Of a stretch of DNA of 64,000 nucleotides, positions 42,090-51,193 are shown piece by piece. Numbering within the stretch: position 1 is the stretch's first letter; each line of letters opens with the position of its first letter. Origin of the DNA: HK1 sp965204915 (GTDB lineage: Bacteria; Pseudomonadota; Gammaproteobacteria; HK1); the NCBI GenBank assembly GCA_965204915.1, contig OZ242023.1, forward strand, positions 2,666,001-2,730,000, written 5' to 3'. The position numbers and the translations under genes are program-made. The notes below the pieces were generated by a model, which was not told the origin of the DNA, did no database searches, and saw only the letters and a list, made by a program, of their open reading frames with translations.

Positions 42090-43811
42090 TCAGAACCCCG
42101 CCACCGCGGTACGCCACACCGGCCCCGCGCCGGCCCGCAGCACGCCGCTGCGCGGCTCCCGGGTGACCGCGCAGACGCGCGCGAAGTGGAGGCTGCCCGG
42201 ATTCTCCTCGACCACGACGACCTCGTGCCCCGCGCGGGCGAGGCGGCGCCGGACCGCCGGGGGGATGCGGGCGTCCACCCAGGTCTCGCGTCCCTGGCAA
42301 TGCACCCGCGGATGGTCGATGGCGCGCTGGATGCGCATCCGGTGATCGACGACGTTCATGAATGCGTGGAGCACCGCGCTCTGGATGCGGTAGCCGCCGG
42401 AGCCGGCGCCCGCGAAGCGCCCCTCGCCCCGGCGTGCCGCGACCAGCACCGGGGCCGCGAAGATCGGCATCTTGCCCGGCTTGATCGCGTTGGGGTGGTC
42501 CGGGCGCGGATCGAAGTTCTGCATCGCGTTGTTGAGCACGATGCCGAGCTCCGGCACGTGGACGAGCGAGCCGAACGAGCCCCCGATGCTCATGCAGATG
42601 CTCGCCACGTTGCCCTCGCGGTCCGCGGCGGCGGCCTGGCTCGTCCCCGAGAGCCGGGGCGCCCCGGCGCGCGTCTCGATGCGCTCCGGGGCGTCCACGA
42701 AGCGCTCGTACGGCCACGGGTCGCCGGCTTCCACCGGGCGCGGCAACGCCTTGCCGACGCGCATCGCCCGCCGCCTCCGCGCCGCGAAGCCGGGATGCGC
42801 GAGGCCGTTCACCGGCGCGTTCTCGAAGTCGGGGTCCCCGTAGTGGGTGATGCTGTCGGTGAACGCGACCGCGAGCGCCTCCGCGGCGAGGTGCCGGAAA
42901 GCGCCGGAGTCGGCGCCATGGCGGCGCAGATCGAAATGCCCGAGCAGGTTCAGCGCCTCGTAGCCGACCGGGTCGAAGCAGGTGACGTAGTCGTGGTTGC
43001 GGTAGCGCTGCGGCCATTCGCGCAGCACGCGGGTGCGGTAGGCGTCGAGGTCGGCGCTGGCGAGGATCCCGCCCTGCGAGCGTACGTACCCATCGATCGC
43101 CTTCGCCGTCTTCCCCGCATAGAACCCGCGCTTGCCCCGCGCCGCGATGCGCCGCAGGGCGCCGGCCAGCGCGGCGCCGTCGATCCGGTCTCCCTCCGCC
43201 CTCTGGAACGCGATGCGGGGGAACGCGCCGCCCGGCATCCACGCCGCCCGGGTGTCCGGGAACGCATCGAGATGGTGGCTGATCTCGACGAGGGGGAGAA
43301 GGTCGAACCACGCCATCTCGATACCCTGCTGCGCCGCCTCGACGGCCGGCGCCATCACCTGCGCGAGCGGCAGGCGGCCGAGCATCGCATGGGCGTCGCA
43401 GCATCCCGCCACCGCCCCCGGCACCGCGATGGAGAGGGCGCCACGCTCGGCCCGATCGCCCGTGGTGCGGGGATGGCCGTAGTACGTCGGGGGGCGCAAG
43501 CCGTCCGGCTCGAACATGCCGGGCGTCGCCGCGAGCGGGGCGCGCGCGTACGCATCGAAGCTCAGGAATCCGCCGTGGCCGGGGGCGTACACCGAGATAC
43601 GGGCGTAGCCGCCGAGCCCGCACATCGCCGGCTCGACCACGAACGCGGTGAACGCCGCGCCCACCAGGGCGTCGATCGCGTTCCCGCCCTCCTGCATGAT
43701 GCGCACCCCGGCATCGGCCACCGCCGGATGCCCGCCGGCGCACACCCCCCGCTCCGCCTCGATCGGCGTGCGGGTGTGGACGGGCTCGCTGCGGCGGGAA
43801 CGGGTTGCCAT
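42090..43811 (-). CDS. ggt: Gamma-glutamyltransferase family protein
   Basis: 573-residue Ntn-hydrolase precursor. The nucleophile Thr that starts the small subunit is in LSGTSQAAAADREGN, and AMCGLGGYA, GGNAIDALVGAAF, TWVDARIPPAV-type segments and GAGSGGYRIQ complete the pattern. The catalytic stretch differs from the classical GTTH, so donor preference may differ from glutathione. There is no signal peptide at the chosen start (43811), which fits cytoplasmic members that cleave gamma-glutamylated amines. It may work with the glutamine-synthetase-like ligase at 32 kb; that is inference. Confidence 0.85.
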   Translation of the reverse strand: MATRSRRSEPVHTRTPIEAERGVCAGGHPAVADAGVRIMQEGGNAIDALVGAAFTAFVVEPAMCGLGGYARISVYAPGHGGFLSFDAYARAPLAATPGMFEPDGLRPPTYYGHPRTTGDRAERGALSIAVPGAVAGCCDAHAMLGRLPLAQVMAPAVEAAQQGIEMAWFDLLPLVEISHHLDAFPDTRAAWMPGGAFPRIAFQRAEGDRIDGAALAGALRRIAARGKRGFYAGKTAKAIDGYVRSQGGILASADLDAYRTRVLREWPQRYRNHDYVTCFDPVGYEALNLLGHFDLRRHGADSGAFRHLAAEALAVAFTDSITHYGDPDFENAPVNGLAHPGFAARRRRAMRVGKALPRPVEAGDPWPYERFVDAPERIETRAGAPRLSGTSQAAAADREGNVASICMSIGGSFGSLVHVPELGIVLNNAMQNFDPRPDHPNAIKPGKMPIFAAPVLVAARRGEGRFAGAGSGGYRIQSAVLHAFMNVVDHRMRIQRAIDHPRVHCQGRETWVDARIPPAVRRRLARAGHEVVVVEENPGSLHFARVCAVTREPRSGVLRAGAGPVWRTAVAGF

Positions 43812-43975
43812 GGGGATGCTCGCGGCCTCCGAGGTTCGATCGGCCGGTAACGACACTTGCCGGGCGCCCGCGCGACGGCATCGGGCTCGCGTTCGATCAC
43901 GGCCAGCCCGAACGTTACCCGCGTCGCGTGCTCCCGCGCCAGCCACCGGCGGCGATCGGTGCGCCGGGTTTGGAA

Positions 43976-44128
43976 TTCAAGTGTCGGGATTCAAAATGCC
44001 TGAATCAAGCGATGGATTCCCGCTTTCGCGGGAATGACGGCCAGCCTGAAAGCAACGCGTCTCGCTGAAATGACGTCATTCCCGCGGAAGCGGGAATCCA
44101 TTTCGGTCAGCGAATCCCGAAATTCGAG
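43976..44128. mobile_element. MITE-like element, copy 5
   Basis: 153 bp with slightly diverged ends (TTCAAGTGTCGGGATTC and GAATCCCGAAATTCGAG). Perfect 7 bp target duplication TTTGGAA at 43969-43975 and 44129-44135. The older-looking ends but intact duplication suggest point drift after insertion. Confidence 0.9.
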
Positions 44129-44333
44129 TTTGGAAGTCGGCCAGGTGGCGCGCGACGACACCGGGCGCGGAAGGATCCCGGACACCGGCAAGGTGATCCG
44201 TCCGGCCGCATGAGGGAGGGGAGCGATCCCGAGGTGTGAAGCCCATTCCATGCCGTTCATTCGAGCCGGGCCGCGTTCCGTCAGCGCCGTGATACGCTTG
44301 AGGACGCGCATACACCATGACTCGAACACGAAC

Positions 44334-44397
44334 CCGCCAGACAGGTCAGCCGCCAGATACATCAGCCGCCAGGCAGATCGGCCGCCAGACAGATCAA
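44334..44397 (+). repeat. Four 16 bp tandem repeats before the dihydropyrimidinase
   Basis: Units CCGCCAGACAGGTCAG, CCGCCAGATACATCAG, CCGCCAGGCAGATCGG and CCGCCAGACAGATCAA follow one another exactly, ending 42 bp before the chosen start codon. A 16 bp period is not a codon multiple, so it is probably non-coding leader DNA and could be a cooperative regulator-binding array. Confidence 0.8.
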
Positions 44398-44439
44398 CCG
44401 GTTGCGCACTGCGTTCGCGCCCGGTTCCCGAGAGGCCAG

Positions 44440-45900
44440 ATGGACCGATTCGACCTCGTCATCCGCGGCGGCGCCGTCGCCACCGCCGCCGACACGTTCC
44501 TGTCCGACATCGGGATCCGGGACGGCAGGATCGCCGCCCTCGCGCAGGGCCTGGACGGAGGCCGGGACGAGATCGACGCCTCCGGCAAGCTCGTGCTGCC
44601 CGGCGGGATCGACAGCCACTGCCACATCGAACAGAAGTCGGCGAGCGGCCTGCTGTGTGCCGATGACTTCTATAGCGGTTCGGTCTCCGCCGCGTTCGGC
44701 GGCACCACCACCATCATCCCCTTCGCCGCCCAGCACCGCGGACAGTCGTTGCGCGAAGTGGTCGAGGCGTACCACGGCTGCGCCGATCCGAAGGCGGTCA
44801 TCGACTACGCCTTCCATCTCATTATCTCCGACCCCACCGCGCAGGTCCTCGGCCAGGAGCTGCCCGCCCTGATCGAGGACGGCTACACCTCGTTCAAGGT
44901 GTACATGACCTACGACCTGCTCAAGCTCGACGACTACCAGATGCTCGACGTGCTCTCGCTCGCCCGGCGCGAGGGCGCGATGACCATGGTGCACGCCGAG
45001 AACCACGACATGATCCGGTGGCTCACCGACCGGCTCCTCGACGGCGGATACCGGGCGCCGAAGTACCACGCGGTCAGCCATGCGCGGGTCGCGGAGAGCG
45101 AGGCGACGAGCCGGGCCATCGACCTCGCGAGGCTCGTCGACGTCCCGATGCTCATCGTGCACGTCTCCGGGGCGGAGGCCGCCGCCGCCATCCGCCGCGC
45201 GCAGGATCTGGGGCTGCGGATCTACGGCGAGACCTGTCCCCAATACCTCTTCCTGACCGCCGCGGACCTCGACCGCGACGGCATGGAGGGCGCGAAGTTC
45301 TGTTGCAGCCCGCCCCCGCGCGACGCCGCCAACCAGGAGCACGTGTGGCGCGGGCTCGTGAACGGCACGTTCCAGGTGTTCTCCTCCGACCACGCGCCGT
45401 ACCGCTTCGACGAGACCGGCAAGCTCGCGGGCGGCCCCGATGCCCCGTTCAAGAAGATCGCCAACGGGGTGCCGGGTATCGAGCTGCGCCTGCCGCTGCT
45501 GTTCAGCGAGGGTGTCGGCGGCGGCCGGATGGATCTCAACCGCTTCGTGGCGCTGGCCTCGACCAACGCGGCGCGGCTCTACGGACTGTATCCGCGCAAG
45601 GGCACGATCGCGATCGGCTCCGACGCGGACTTGGCGATCTGGGACCCCGAGCGCGAGGTCACGGTGACGTGGGACGCCCTGCACGACAACGTCGGATACA
45701 CCCCTTACGAAGGGCGGCGCATCAGGGGATGGCCGGTGACCGTGCTCTCCCGCGGGCGACGGGTGGTCGACGGTGGCGCGCTGCACGTCGAGCGGGGCAG
45801 CGGGGCGTTCCTGCGCTGCGAACGCCCGGAGGCCGCCCGCCCCCTCGGGCGCCGGGTGCCGGAGATGGATCCGGCGAAGAACTTCGGCGCGGCGCTCTGA
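44440..45900 (+). CDS. Dihydropyrimidinase/D-hydantoinase-type amidohydrolase
   Basis: 486-residue zinc amidohydrolase that opens cyclic ureides. Metal ligands are in LPGGIDSHCHIE (His pair), the carboxylated lysine in YTSFKVYMTYDL, then VHAENHDMI, LIVHVSGAEA and the Asp in VFSSDHAPYRF. The first motif has HCH rather than the usual HTH. It ends in the typical ALHDNVGYTPYEG substrate loop. ATG 44440 with an AGAGG site is preferred to 44317, whose extra residues come from the tandem repeat. Role: pyrimidine or hydantoin nitrogen salvage. Confidence 0.9.
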   Translation: MDRFDLVIRGGAVATAADTFLSDIGIRDGRIAALAQGLDGGRDEIDASGKLVLPGGIDSHCHIEQKSASGLLCADDFYSGSVSAAFGGTTTIIPFAAQHRGQSLREVVEAYHGCADPKAVIDYAFHLIISDPTAQVLGQELPALIEDGYTSFKVYMTYDLLKLDDYQMLDVLSLARREGAMTMVHAENHDMIRWLTDRLLDGGYRAPKYHAVSHARVAESEATSRAIDLARLVDVPMLIVHVSGAEAAAAIRRAQDLGLRIYGETCPQYLFLTAADLDRDGMEGAKFCCSPPPRDAANQEHVWRGLVNGTFQVFSSDHAPYRFDETGKLAGGPDAPFKKIANGVPGIELRLPLLFSEGVGGGRMDLNRFVALASTNAARLYGLYPRKGTIAIGSDADLAIWDPEREVTVTWDALHDNVGYTPYEGRRIRGWPVTVLSRGRRVVDGGALHVERGSGAFLRCERPEAARPLGRRVPEMDPAKNFGAAL

Positions 45901-45993
45901 ACCGTCCTCTGTCCGTCCGCGGCGCCGTCGGGCAAACCATGCAGGTGTCGAGACGACCGGCCGCGGGAGCCGGTCCCCATCCCGGCCCGACCC

Positions 45994-46767
45994 TCAGTCC
46001 TCGACGTCGACCCCGATCGGGCAGTGGTCCGAGCCCGCCACCTGCGGCCAGATGAACGCATCCCGCACCCGCCGCATCGCGCCGGGCGAGGCGAGCACGT
46101 AGTCGATGCGCCACCCGACGTTCCTCGCCCGCGCCCCGCTCCTCTGCGCCCACCAGGTGTAATGCCCGATCTCGCCGGGATGGCGCTCGCGGAACGTATC
46201 GACCCATCCGGCCGCCAGCCAGCGGTCCATCTCCGCGCATTCCTCGGGGAGGAAGCCGCTGGTCTTGCGGTTCGCCGCGGGCCGGGCGAGGTCGATCTCG
46301 GTATGCGCGGTGTTCCAGTCCCCGATGACGAACACGTGGTAGCGGCGCCGCAGGCGCTCCACCCGATCGAACACCGCGCGGTAGAAGTCGAGCTTGTAGG
46401 GGACGCGGCTGTTGTCCCGCTCCTTCCCGCTGCCGTTCGGGAAGTAGGCGTTGACCACCACGGTCCTGCCGAAGCGTGCGAGCTGGTAGCGGCCCTCGGC
46501 GTCGAAGCGCGGCTCCCCGAGGGAGTCCTCGCTCCGGTCGGGCGCCGTCTTCGTGAACAGCCCGATGCCGCTGTAGCCCGCGCGCTCGGCCGCCACGAAA
46601 CGGGTATGCCAGCCCTCGGGCGAGCGCACCTCGTCGGGAAGCTGCGACTCGAACGCCTTCATCTCCTGGATCCCCAGGATGTCCGCCTCCGAGCGCGCGA
46701 GCGCATCGAGAAACCCCTTCTTCGCGCAGGCCCGCAACCCGTTGACGTTCCAGCTCACGATTCGCAT
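45994..46767 (-). CDS. xth: Exodeoxyribonuclease III
   Basis: 257-residue AP endonuclease/3'-exonuclease. The start MRIVSWNVNGLRA is canonical and follows GGAGGAGCC. Catalytic motifs are ILGIQEMK (Glu), VVVNAYFPNG, VIGDWNTAH (Asp, Asn), YTWW, and VAGSDHCPIGVDV (Asp-His) at the end. It acts in base-excision repair in the cytoplasm. It converges with the dihydropyrimidinase. Confidence 0.95.
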   Translation of the reverse strand: MRIVSWNVNGLRACAKKGFLDALARSEADILGIQEMKAFESQLPDEVRSPEGWHTRFVAAERAGYSGIGLFTKTAPDRSEDSLGEPRFDAEGRYQLARFGRTVVVNAYFPNGSGKERDNSRVPYKLDFYRAVFDRVERLRRRYHVFVIGDWNTAHTEIDLARPAANRKTSGFLPEECAEMDRWLAAGWVDTFRERHPGEIGHYTWWAQRSGARARNVGWRIDYVLASPGAMRRVRDAFIWPQVAGSDHCPIGVDVED

Positions 46768-47059
46768 GGCTCCTCCGTGATTCCTCGTCGTTCCCGGTGA
46801 TTCTCCGCGGCGTTGCAGGCAGCCTCGACCAGGGGCTCGGATCACGCCCCGGCAGAAGTCATTTCACGTTGGCACGACGGCCGAGCCCGATGGCTGGATT
46901 CATCCCCGTCTCCACCATCGCCGCTTCGAGCGCACCCGGCTCCCGTTGATCGGTGATGTCGAGGACCGAATACTAACGTGAAGAACCTTGGGCGAAGCGT
47001 TCGCCATCCCGGAAGCCACCCGCACAACGGTTCCTGGATATTTTTCTGTTAGCGATTAC
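46768..47059. other. Gene-free stretch before the IS
   Basis: No convincing gene or repeat. It becomes AT-richer towards the insertion site at 47051-47059 (ggatatttttctgttagcg), which is the left copy of the IS target duplication. Confidence 0.5.
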
Positions 47060-48723
47060 CAGCGATTTCCGCTAACTCCCGAAGCGGCGTGTGATGGGGA
47101 TTTGCGGGGCATCGAAAAATAGTTTCTCGCAGACTTTCAGAGCATTGGAGGCCATCATGGGAGCGATTCCACAGATGGAGCTCCAATGATGGGACGCGAG
47201 GCGAAGTTTCGCAAGACGCTGTCGATGCCGGGGCTGCTGGCGCAGATGCGGCGCTGCTTCGAGGGGGTCGAGGACGAGGTGGCGGGCCGTGGGCTGAGCT
47301 TGGCGGACTGTCTGATGTCGGGGTTGGCGATATTCTCGTTGAAGTACCCGTCGCTGCTGCAATTCGAGCAGGACGCCCGGGGTCTGGGGGAGTCGGCGCA
47401 CGAGCCGCGGCGGGAGAACCTGCGCAGTCTGTTCGGGGTGGAGCGGGCGCCGTCGGACGTGCGGCTGCGCGAGCGTCTGGATGAGGTGGACCCGAGGGAG
47501 CTGCGTGCGCCGTTCAAGCGGCTGTTTGCGCGGGCGCAGCGCGGCGGAGCGCTGGCGGGGTTCGAGTGGCTGGAGGGTCGGTACTTGCTGTCGGTGGACG
47601 GGACGGGGCACTTCTCGTCGTCGAAGGTGCATTGCGCGAACTGCTGCGAGAGGCGTCACAAGGACGGGACGACGACGTATTACCATCAATCGCTGTGCGC
47701 GGTGCTGGTCCATCCGCAGCGCCGGGAGGTGGTGCCGGTGGTGGCGCCGGAGGCGATAGTGAAGTCGGATGGGCGGAAGAAGAACGACTGCGAGAGGAGA
47801 GCGGCGAAGCGTCTGTTGACGGAGCTGCGGCGTGAGCACCCGCATTTGGCGCTGGTGGTGGTAGAGGACGGATTGGCGTCGAACGGGCCGCATATCCGGC
47901 TGTTGAAGGAGCTGGACATGCGGTTCGTGCTGGGGGCGAAGCCGGGCGACCACAAGGCGCTGTTCGAGTGGGTGGAGCAGTTGGAGGCGCATCCGCCGGC
48001 GGACCCGGCGAAGCGGGTGGTGCGTTGGGAGACGGTGGACGGCGACGGCACGACGCACTGCTTTCGGTGGCTCAACGGTGTGCCGCTCAACGACACGCAC
48101 TTTGATTTGGAGGTGAACTTCCTTGACTACCGGGAGAGGAGGCGCAATGGCAAGGAGAGGCGTTTCTCGTGGGTCACGGACCTGCGGGTCGAGCCGTGCA
48201 ATGCGATGAAGCTGATGCGCGCCGGAAGGGCGCGCTGGCGCATCGAGAACGAGACGTTCAACACCCTGAAGAACCAAGGCTACGAGTTCGAGCACAACTT
48301 CGGCCACGGCAAGAAGAACCTGGCGACGGTGTTTGCGGCGCTGATGATGCTGGCGTTCGCCATCGACCAGGTTCAGAAGATGTGCTGTGCGCTGTTCCGG
48401 GCGGCGCTGGCGAGGAAGAAGCGGGCGAAGTACTTCTGGGAGGACTTGCGCGCGTTGTTCATGAGCTACCGGCTCCCGGATTGGGAGACGTTGTACCGGG
48501 CGTTGGCCTTCGGCCACCATGCGCCGGTGCCGGTGGCGCACGACACGTCGTAGGCTCGGCGCCGGGCCGCGTCGCGCTCGCAACCGCCTTGCCGCTTCAG
48601 GGAATCGACATCGCCGCCCGCTGCATCCGGCCCAAGGCCGGAGGGGAGGCGTTGTCCCTCGCGCTCGGCGCCCGAGGGCTCTGCCGACTCACCGGATATC
48701 CGGACCCTTAGCGGAAATCGCTG
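47060..48723 (+). mobile_element. Complete insertion sequence, 1,664 bp, 9 bp target duplication
   Basis: Bounded by 16 bp perfect inverted repeats CAGCGATTTCCGCTAA (47060-47075) and TTAGCGGAAATCGCTG (48708-48723). The flanks are identical 9-mers AGCGATTAC (47051-47059 and 48724-48732). A single transposase gene fills it. The intact frame, perfect ends and perfect duplication show a recent insertion. A 9 bp duplication is in the range of IS4-type elements. Confidence 0.95.
47186..48553 (+). CDS. DDE transposase of the complete IS (IS4-like)
   Basis: 455 residues. The RNase H-like catalytic core has the first Asp in LLSVDGTGHFSS, the second in LVVVEDGLASNGP and the Glu in RWRIENETFNTLKNQGYEFE, close to the IS4-group signature. 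The N-terminal region (SLADCLMSGLAIFSLKYPSL) resembles the DNA-binding part of these transposases. Its start is preceded by atggagctcc. ATG 47186 and 47189 are equally possible. Family placement below IS4-like is not attempted. Confidence 0.9.
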   Translation: MMGREAKFRKTLSMPGLLAQMRRCFEGVEDEVAGRGLSLADCLMSGLAIFSLKYPSLLQFEQDARGLGESAHEPRRENLRSLFGVERAPSDVRLRERLDEVDPRELRAPFKRLFARAQRGGALAGFEWLEGRYLLSVDGTGHFSSSKVHCANCCERRHKDGTTTYYHQSLCAVLVHPQRREVVPVVAPEAIVKSDGRKKNDCERRAAKRLLTELRREHPHLALVVVEDGLASNGPHIRLLKELDMRFVLGAKPGDHKALFEWVEQLEAHPPADPAKRVVRWETVDGDGTTHCFRWLNGVPLNDTHFDLEVNFLDYRERRRNGKERRFSWVTDLRVEPCNAMKLMRAGRARWRIENETFNTLKNQGYEFEHNFGHGKKNLATVFAALMMLAFAIDQVQKMCCALFRAALARKKRAKYFWEDLRALFMSYRLPDWETLYRALAFGHHAPVPVAHDTS

Positions 48724-48838
48724 AGCGATTACTGCGGGGCTTGTGAGGTTCCCCGAAAGAGAGTAGCGTCCGGTTCCGATGGCTAGGCGCGAGCTAGGTC
48801 GTCCGATTCATCCTATTGATTCAGAAGGAGAAACAGTG

Positions 48839-49798
48839 ATGAAAGCGACAATGCGAGCGGCGGCGGTTGCCGTGGTGGGTCTGGTGCTGGCGGCGCCGGC
48901 GTGGGGGGCGGTGACCGTCACGCTGCACTACACACAGCCTACCCGGGCGGAGGTGGGTGCTGGGACAGCAGAGCGGCCCCAATTGAGAGCAACAGGGCGT
49001 CCGGACGCGGCGTACTGCCACAGTGGGAGGGGATGCATAATAGTAGTAGCGACTGGACAGCTCGACGCCAAAGGGAGGCTCCTGGGGGAGGGGGCGAGGG
49101 CCACCGCAGTAGGCCTGCATTGGACCCAGTCGTATGGAAGATGGAGAGGGGCCGGGCGCTCGTGGGCGTTTCCTTGGTACTCAGGCGTGCATTGCGGAAG
49201 GATGGGCGTGTACGTGTCAGAGGTCCTCAACGAGGACGGGATATGGGGAAGGAGCACAAAAATCGGCGACGTCGACGTTCCTTGTGGCTATAGGTCACCC
49301 ACGGAGCCGGAACCGGAGCCACCATCGCCACCACCCGAACCCGAAACGCCTACTCCGCCATCACCACCGGAACCGGAGCCTGAGACACCGGAGCCGGACC
49401 ACACCCACCCGGTCGAACGCTGTGACCATATCGCCATCGTGCCGGCGATGCCGCGCGCACTCACGGGCGACGAAGGCAGTCCCGACCATTGGCTACGCAT
49501 CGCCAATCCCGGCGCCGCGAGCATCACCTTCACGGTGACGGGCCGCGACGAAGGCGGGACGAAGGCGGGGACGTACCGGCGCGAGCTACCTGCCTACCGG
49601 AGCGTGCGGGTGAAGATGCGCGACATCGAGGCGGCGTTCGACGTGTCGAAGCCGGAAGGCTGGTGGACGCTGACGGTGACGGGGACCGGGCCGTTGTACG
49701 TGGCGCCGACGATGCGCCAGAGCGACGAACGGCGCTTCGTGCACGTGGAACGTCCGGCGGCGTGCCCGAGCGGGCCGGTGACTCGGACGGGCACGTAA
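48839..49798 (+). CDS. Modular secreted protein (paralogue 3)
   Basis: 319 residues. The signal peptide is MKATMRAAAVAVVGLVLAAP-AWG. A unique ~120-residue N-terminal domain (VTVTLHYTQPTRAEVG to DVDVPCGY) contains four Cys. A Pro/Glu linker (PEPEPPSPPPEPETPTPP type) leads to the same C-terminal domain found twice at 25.8-27.8 kb: CDHIAIVPAMPRALTGDEGS, DHWLRIAN, TYRRELPAYRSVRVKMRDI, EGWWTLTVTGTGPLYV. It starts after AGAAGGAG. It lies 20 kb away from its paralogues and directly behind the IS, so the gene family is dispersed. Confidence 0.8.
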   Translation: MKATMRAAAVAVVGLVLAAPAWGAVTVTLHYTQPTRAEVGAGTAERPQLRATGRPDAAYCHSGRGCIIVVATGQLDAKGRLLGEGARATAVGLHWTQSYGRWRGAGRSWAFPWYSGVHCGRMGVYVSEVLNEDGIWGRSTKIGDVDVPCGYRSPTEPEPEPPSPPPEPETPTPPSPPEPEPETPEPDHTHPVERCDHIAIVPAMPRALTGDEGSPDHWLRIANPGAASITFTVTGRDEGGTKAGTYRRELPAYRSVRVKMRDIEAAFDVSKPEGWWTLTVTGTGPLYVAPTMRQSDERRFVHVERPAACPSGPVTRTGT

Positions 49799-49934
49799 AG
49801 GTAGCGGGTCAGGCAGAAAACGGATGCCCGGTCGGGCGGAAGGAGAATCCCCGATCGGGCATCAATCAGGCATTGCGAACGATGAAGCGATCCGCGGATG
49901 CGCTGGTAGGCGCCGGCGCGTCCCGCATGTCACA

Positions 49935-50215
49935 CTGTGGGCGGCGGGAGCCGGCCGGGCAGCCGTTGCCCCGACCGCCGGGGTGGAGGAAAGTCCGGGC
50001 TCCGCAGGGCAGGGTGCCAGGTAACGCCTGGGGGGGCGCGAGCCCACGGACAGTGCCACAGAAAACAGACCGCCTCGTGTCCCGATGGGCACGCGGCAAG
50101 GGTGAAAAGGTGCGGTAAGAGCGCACCGCGCCGGTGGCAGGGCAAACCCCACCCGGAGCAAGGCCAAATAGGGGAGCGAGCCGCCGGCAGGTGCCGGTAC
50201 ACGTCCGGTGGCTCA
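49935..50215 (+). ncRNA. rnpB: RNase P RNA, 3' end missing
   Basis: The catalytic RNA of RNase P, A type. Conserved elements appear in order: GGAGGAAAGTCCGGGCTCC (49985-50003), GGGTGCCAGGTAACGCCTGG, a CAGTGCCACAGAAAACAGA stretch, GGTGCGGTAAGAGCGCACCG and CCCGGAGCAAGGCCAAATAG (50153-50172). The 3'-terminal conserved part (normally ACAGAACCCGGCTTA pairing with the 5' end) is not found; instead, the tail of an ISL3 transposase starts at 50239 on the other strand. The likely break is near 50210-50230. As it stands the RNA lacks the sequence that closes its core helices and should be inactive, so another copy is needed. The 5' limit is approximate. Confidence 0.85.
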
Positions 50216-50238
50216 ATGGGGGAATCCTTCCGGCCTCG

Positions 50239-51009
50239 TCAGCAGAATCTGTGGGTGAGTTCCGGTTCGGGCAGGTCGCCAAGTGTATGATGCAACGCGA
50301 CTTCCAGCGCCTCGCAGGTGCGATGACCGAACGCTTTTCTGGTGGTCACTCTCGCCTTGCCGTCGAAGCCCTCCACAATGCCGTTGGACAGCGCCCCCGG
50401 GCGCGGAACCAGTTCAGGATCAACCCCCGGTGGGAGCCCACCATGCGCGCGACCTTCTTCATCGGGTCGAGCCGCGAACGCATCGTGCGGGTACACCACC
50501 GGTCCCCGCTTTCGCGGGGATGACGGGCGGAAACGCCCCGCCCAGTACGGCGAGACATCCTCCCACAGCACCTGGAAGTCCTCCTTGAGCAGGTGGGCGC
50601 GCACCGTGTGCAGATTGCACCGTACCCGCTCGGCCAAGCGCTCGGACTGCGCGTCGGTCAGGTTCTCGGGGCGTTTGAGCACCAGCCAGCGGCTGCGCTT
50701 GAGCACCGGCGCCTTGCCCTCGGCGGCGAGCTTGCGGGCCTCCACCGCGCGCACCTCGTCGATGGCCTTGGAGAAGTGGCTCATGATGTGGAAGCGGTCG
50801 AGCACGTGCACCGCCTGGCCGGCACGCTCGGCCACCACTTTCAGATACGGCTTCCACATGTCCGAGCACACGAAGCGCAACGCCGCGCTGCGAGCGGCGC
50901 CGAGCCCGTCGAAGAAGCCATGCAGGGTCTCGGCCTTGCGCTTGCGCCCAATCCACAGCAGCCGCTTGCGGTGGCGGTCAATCGGGTAGACCAACGTCAG
51001 GTACCGGTG
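50239..51009 (-). pseudogene. ISL3-family transposase, truncated and frameshifted
   Basis: Recognisable ISL3 signatures: YLTLVYPIDRHRKRLLWIGR, FVCSDMWKPYLKVVAERA (catalytic Asp), VLDRFHIMSHFSKAIDEVR and the C-terminal GIVEGFDGKARVTTRKAFG, LPEPELTHRFC. The N-terminal zinc-finger region is absent (upstream sequence is a repeat). Around 50498-50530 a short palindromic repeat (GTCCCCGCTTTCGCGGGGAT) has inserted and changed phase: the frame with WCTRTMRSRLDPMKKVARMV is different, and phase is restored near 50410. Non-functional. Its 3' end abuts the broken rnpB. Confidence 0.8.
50502..50524. repeat. Palindromic module inside the ISL3 gene
   Basis: GTCCCCGCTTTCGCGGGGAT followed by GAC matches the internal palindromic module of the MITE (with a C:G change in the stem). 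It interrupts the ISL3 transposase, showing that the module moves or spreads without the complete element. Confidence 0.7.
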
Positions 51010-51011
51010 CC

Positions 51012-51045
51012 CACGCCTCCGGCGTGTTGCGGGCGAGACGCCCGC
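51012..51045. repeat. Double hairpin repeat
   Basis: CACGCCTCCGGCGTG (51012-51026) and GCGGGCGAGACGCCCGC (51029-51045) are adjacent palindromes, related to the hairpin at 31818-31879. It marks the truncated 5' side of the ISL3 gene. Confidence 0.6.
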
Positions 51046-51193
51046 GCTCCCAGGTTCGTGACAGGCGCCTGGTTCCGGCGATGCCGGGTTGGGGGCGGAG
51101 GACGGTATTGGCCTGTCCAGCAATCGGGGTTCGCTTCCATCGAATCTCGTTGGAAATTTTTTTACCGATCGAGGCTGAAACGGGAAAACCTGC

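Noticed and set aside
44334..44397. Possible CRISPR array
   Set aside because: Units are contiguous 16 bp repeats with no spacers and no cas genes nearby.
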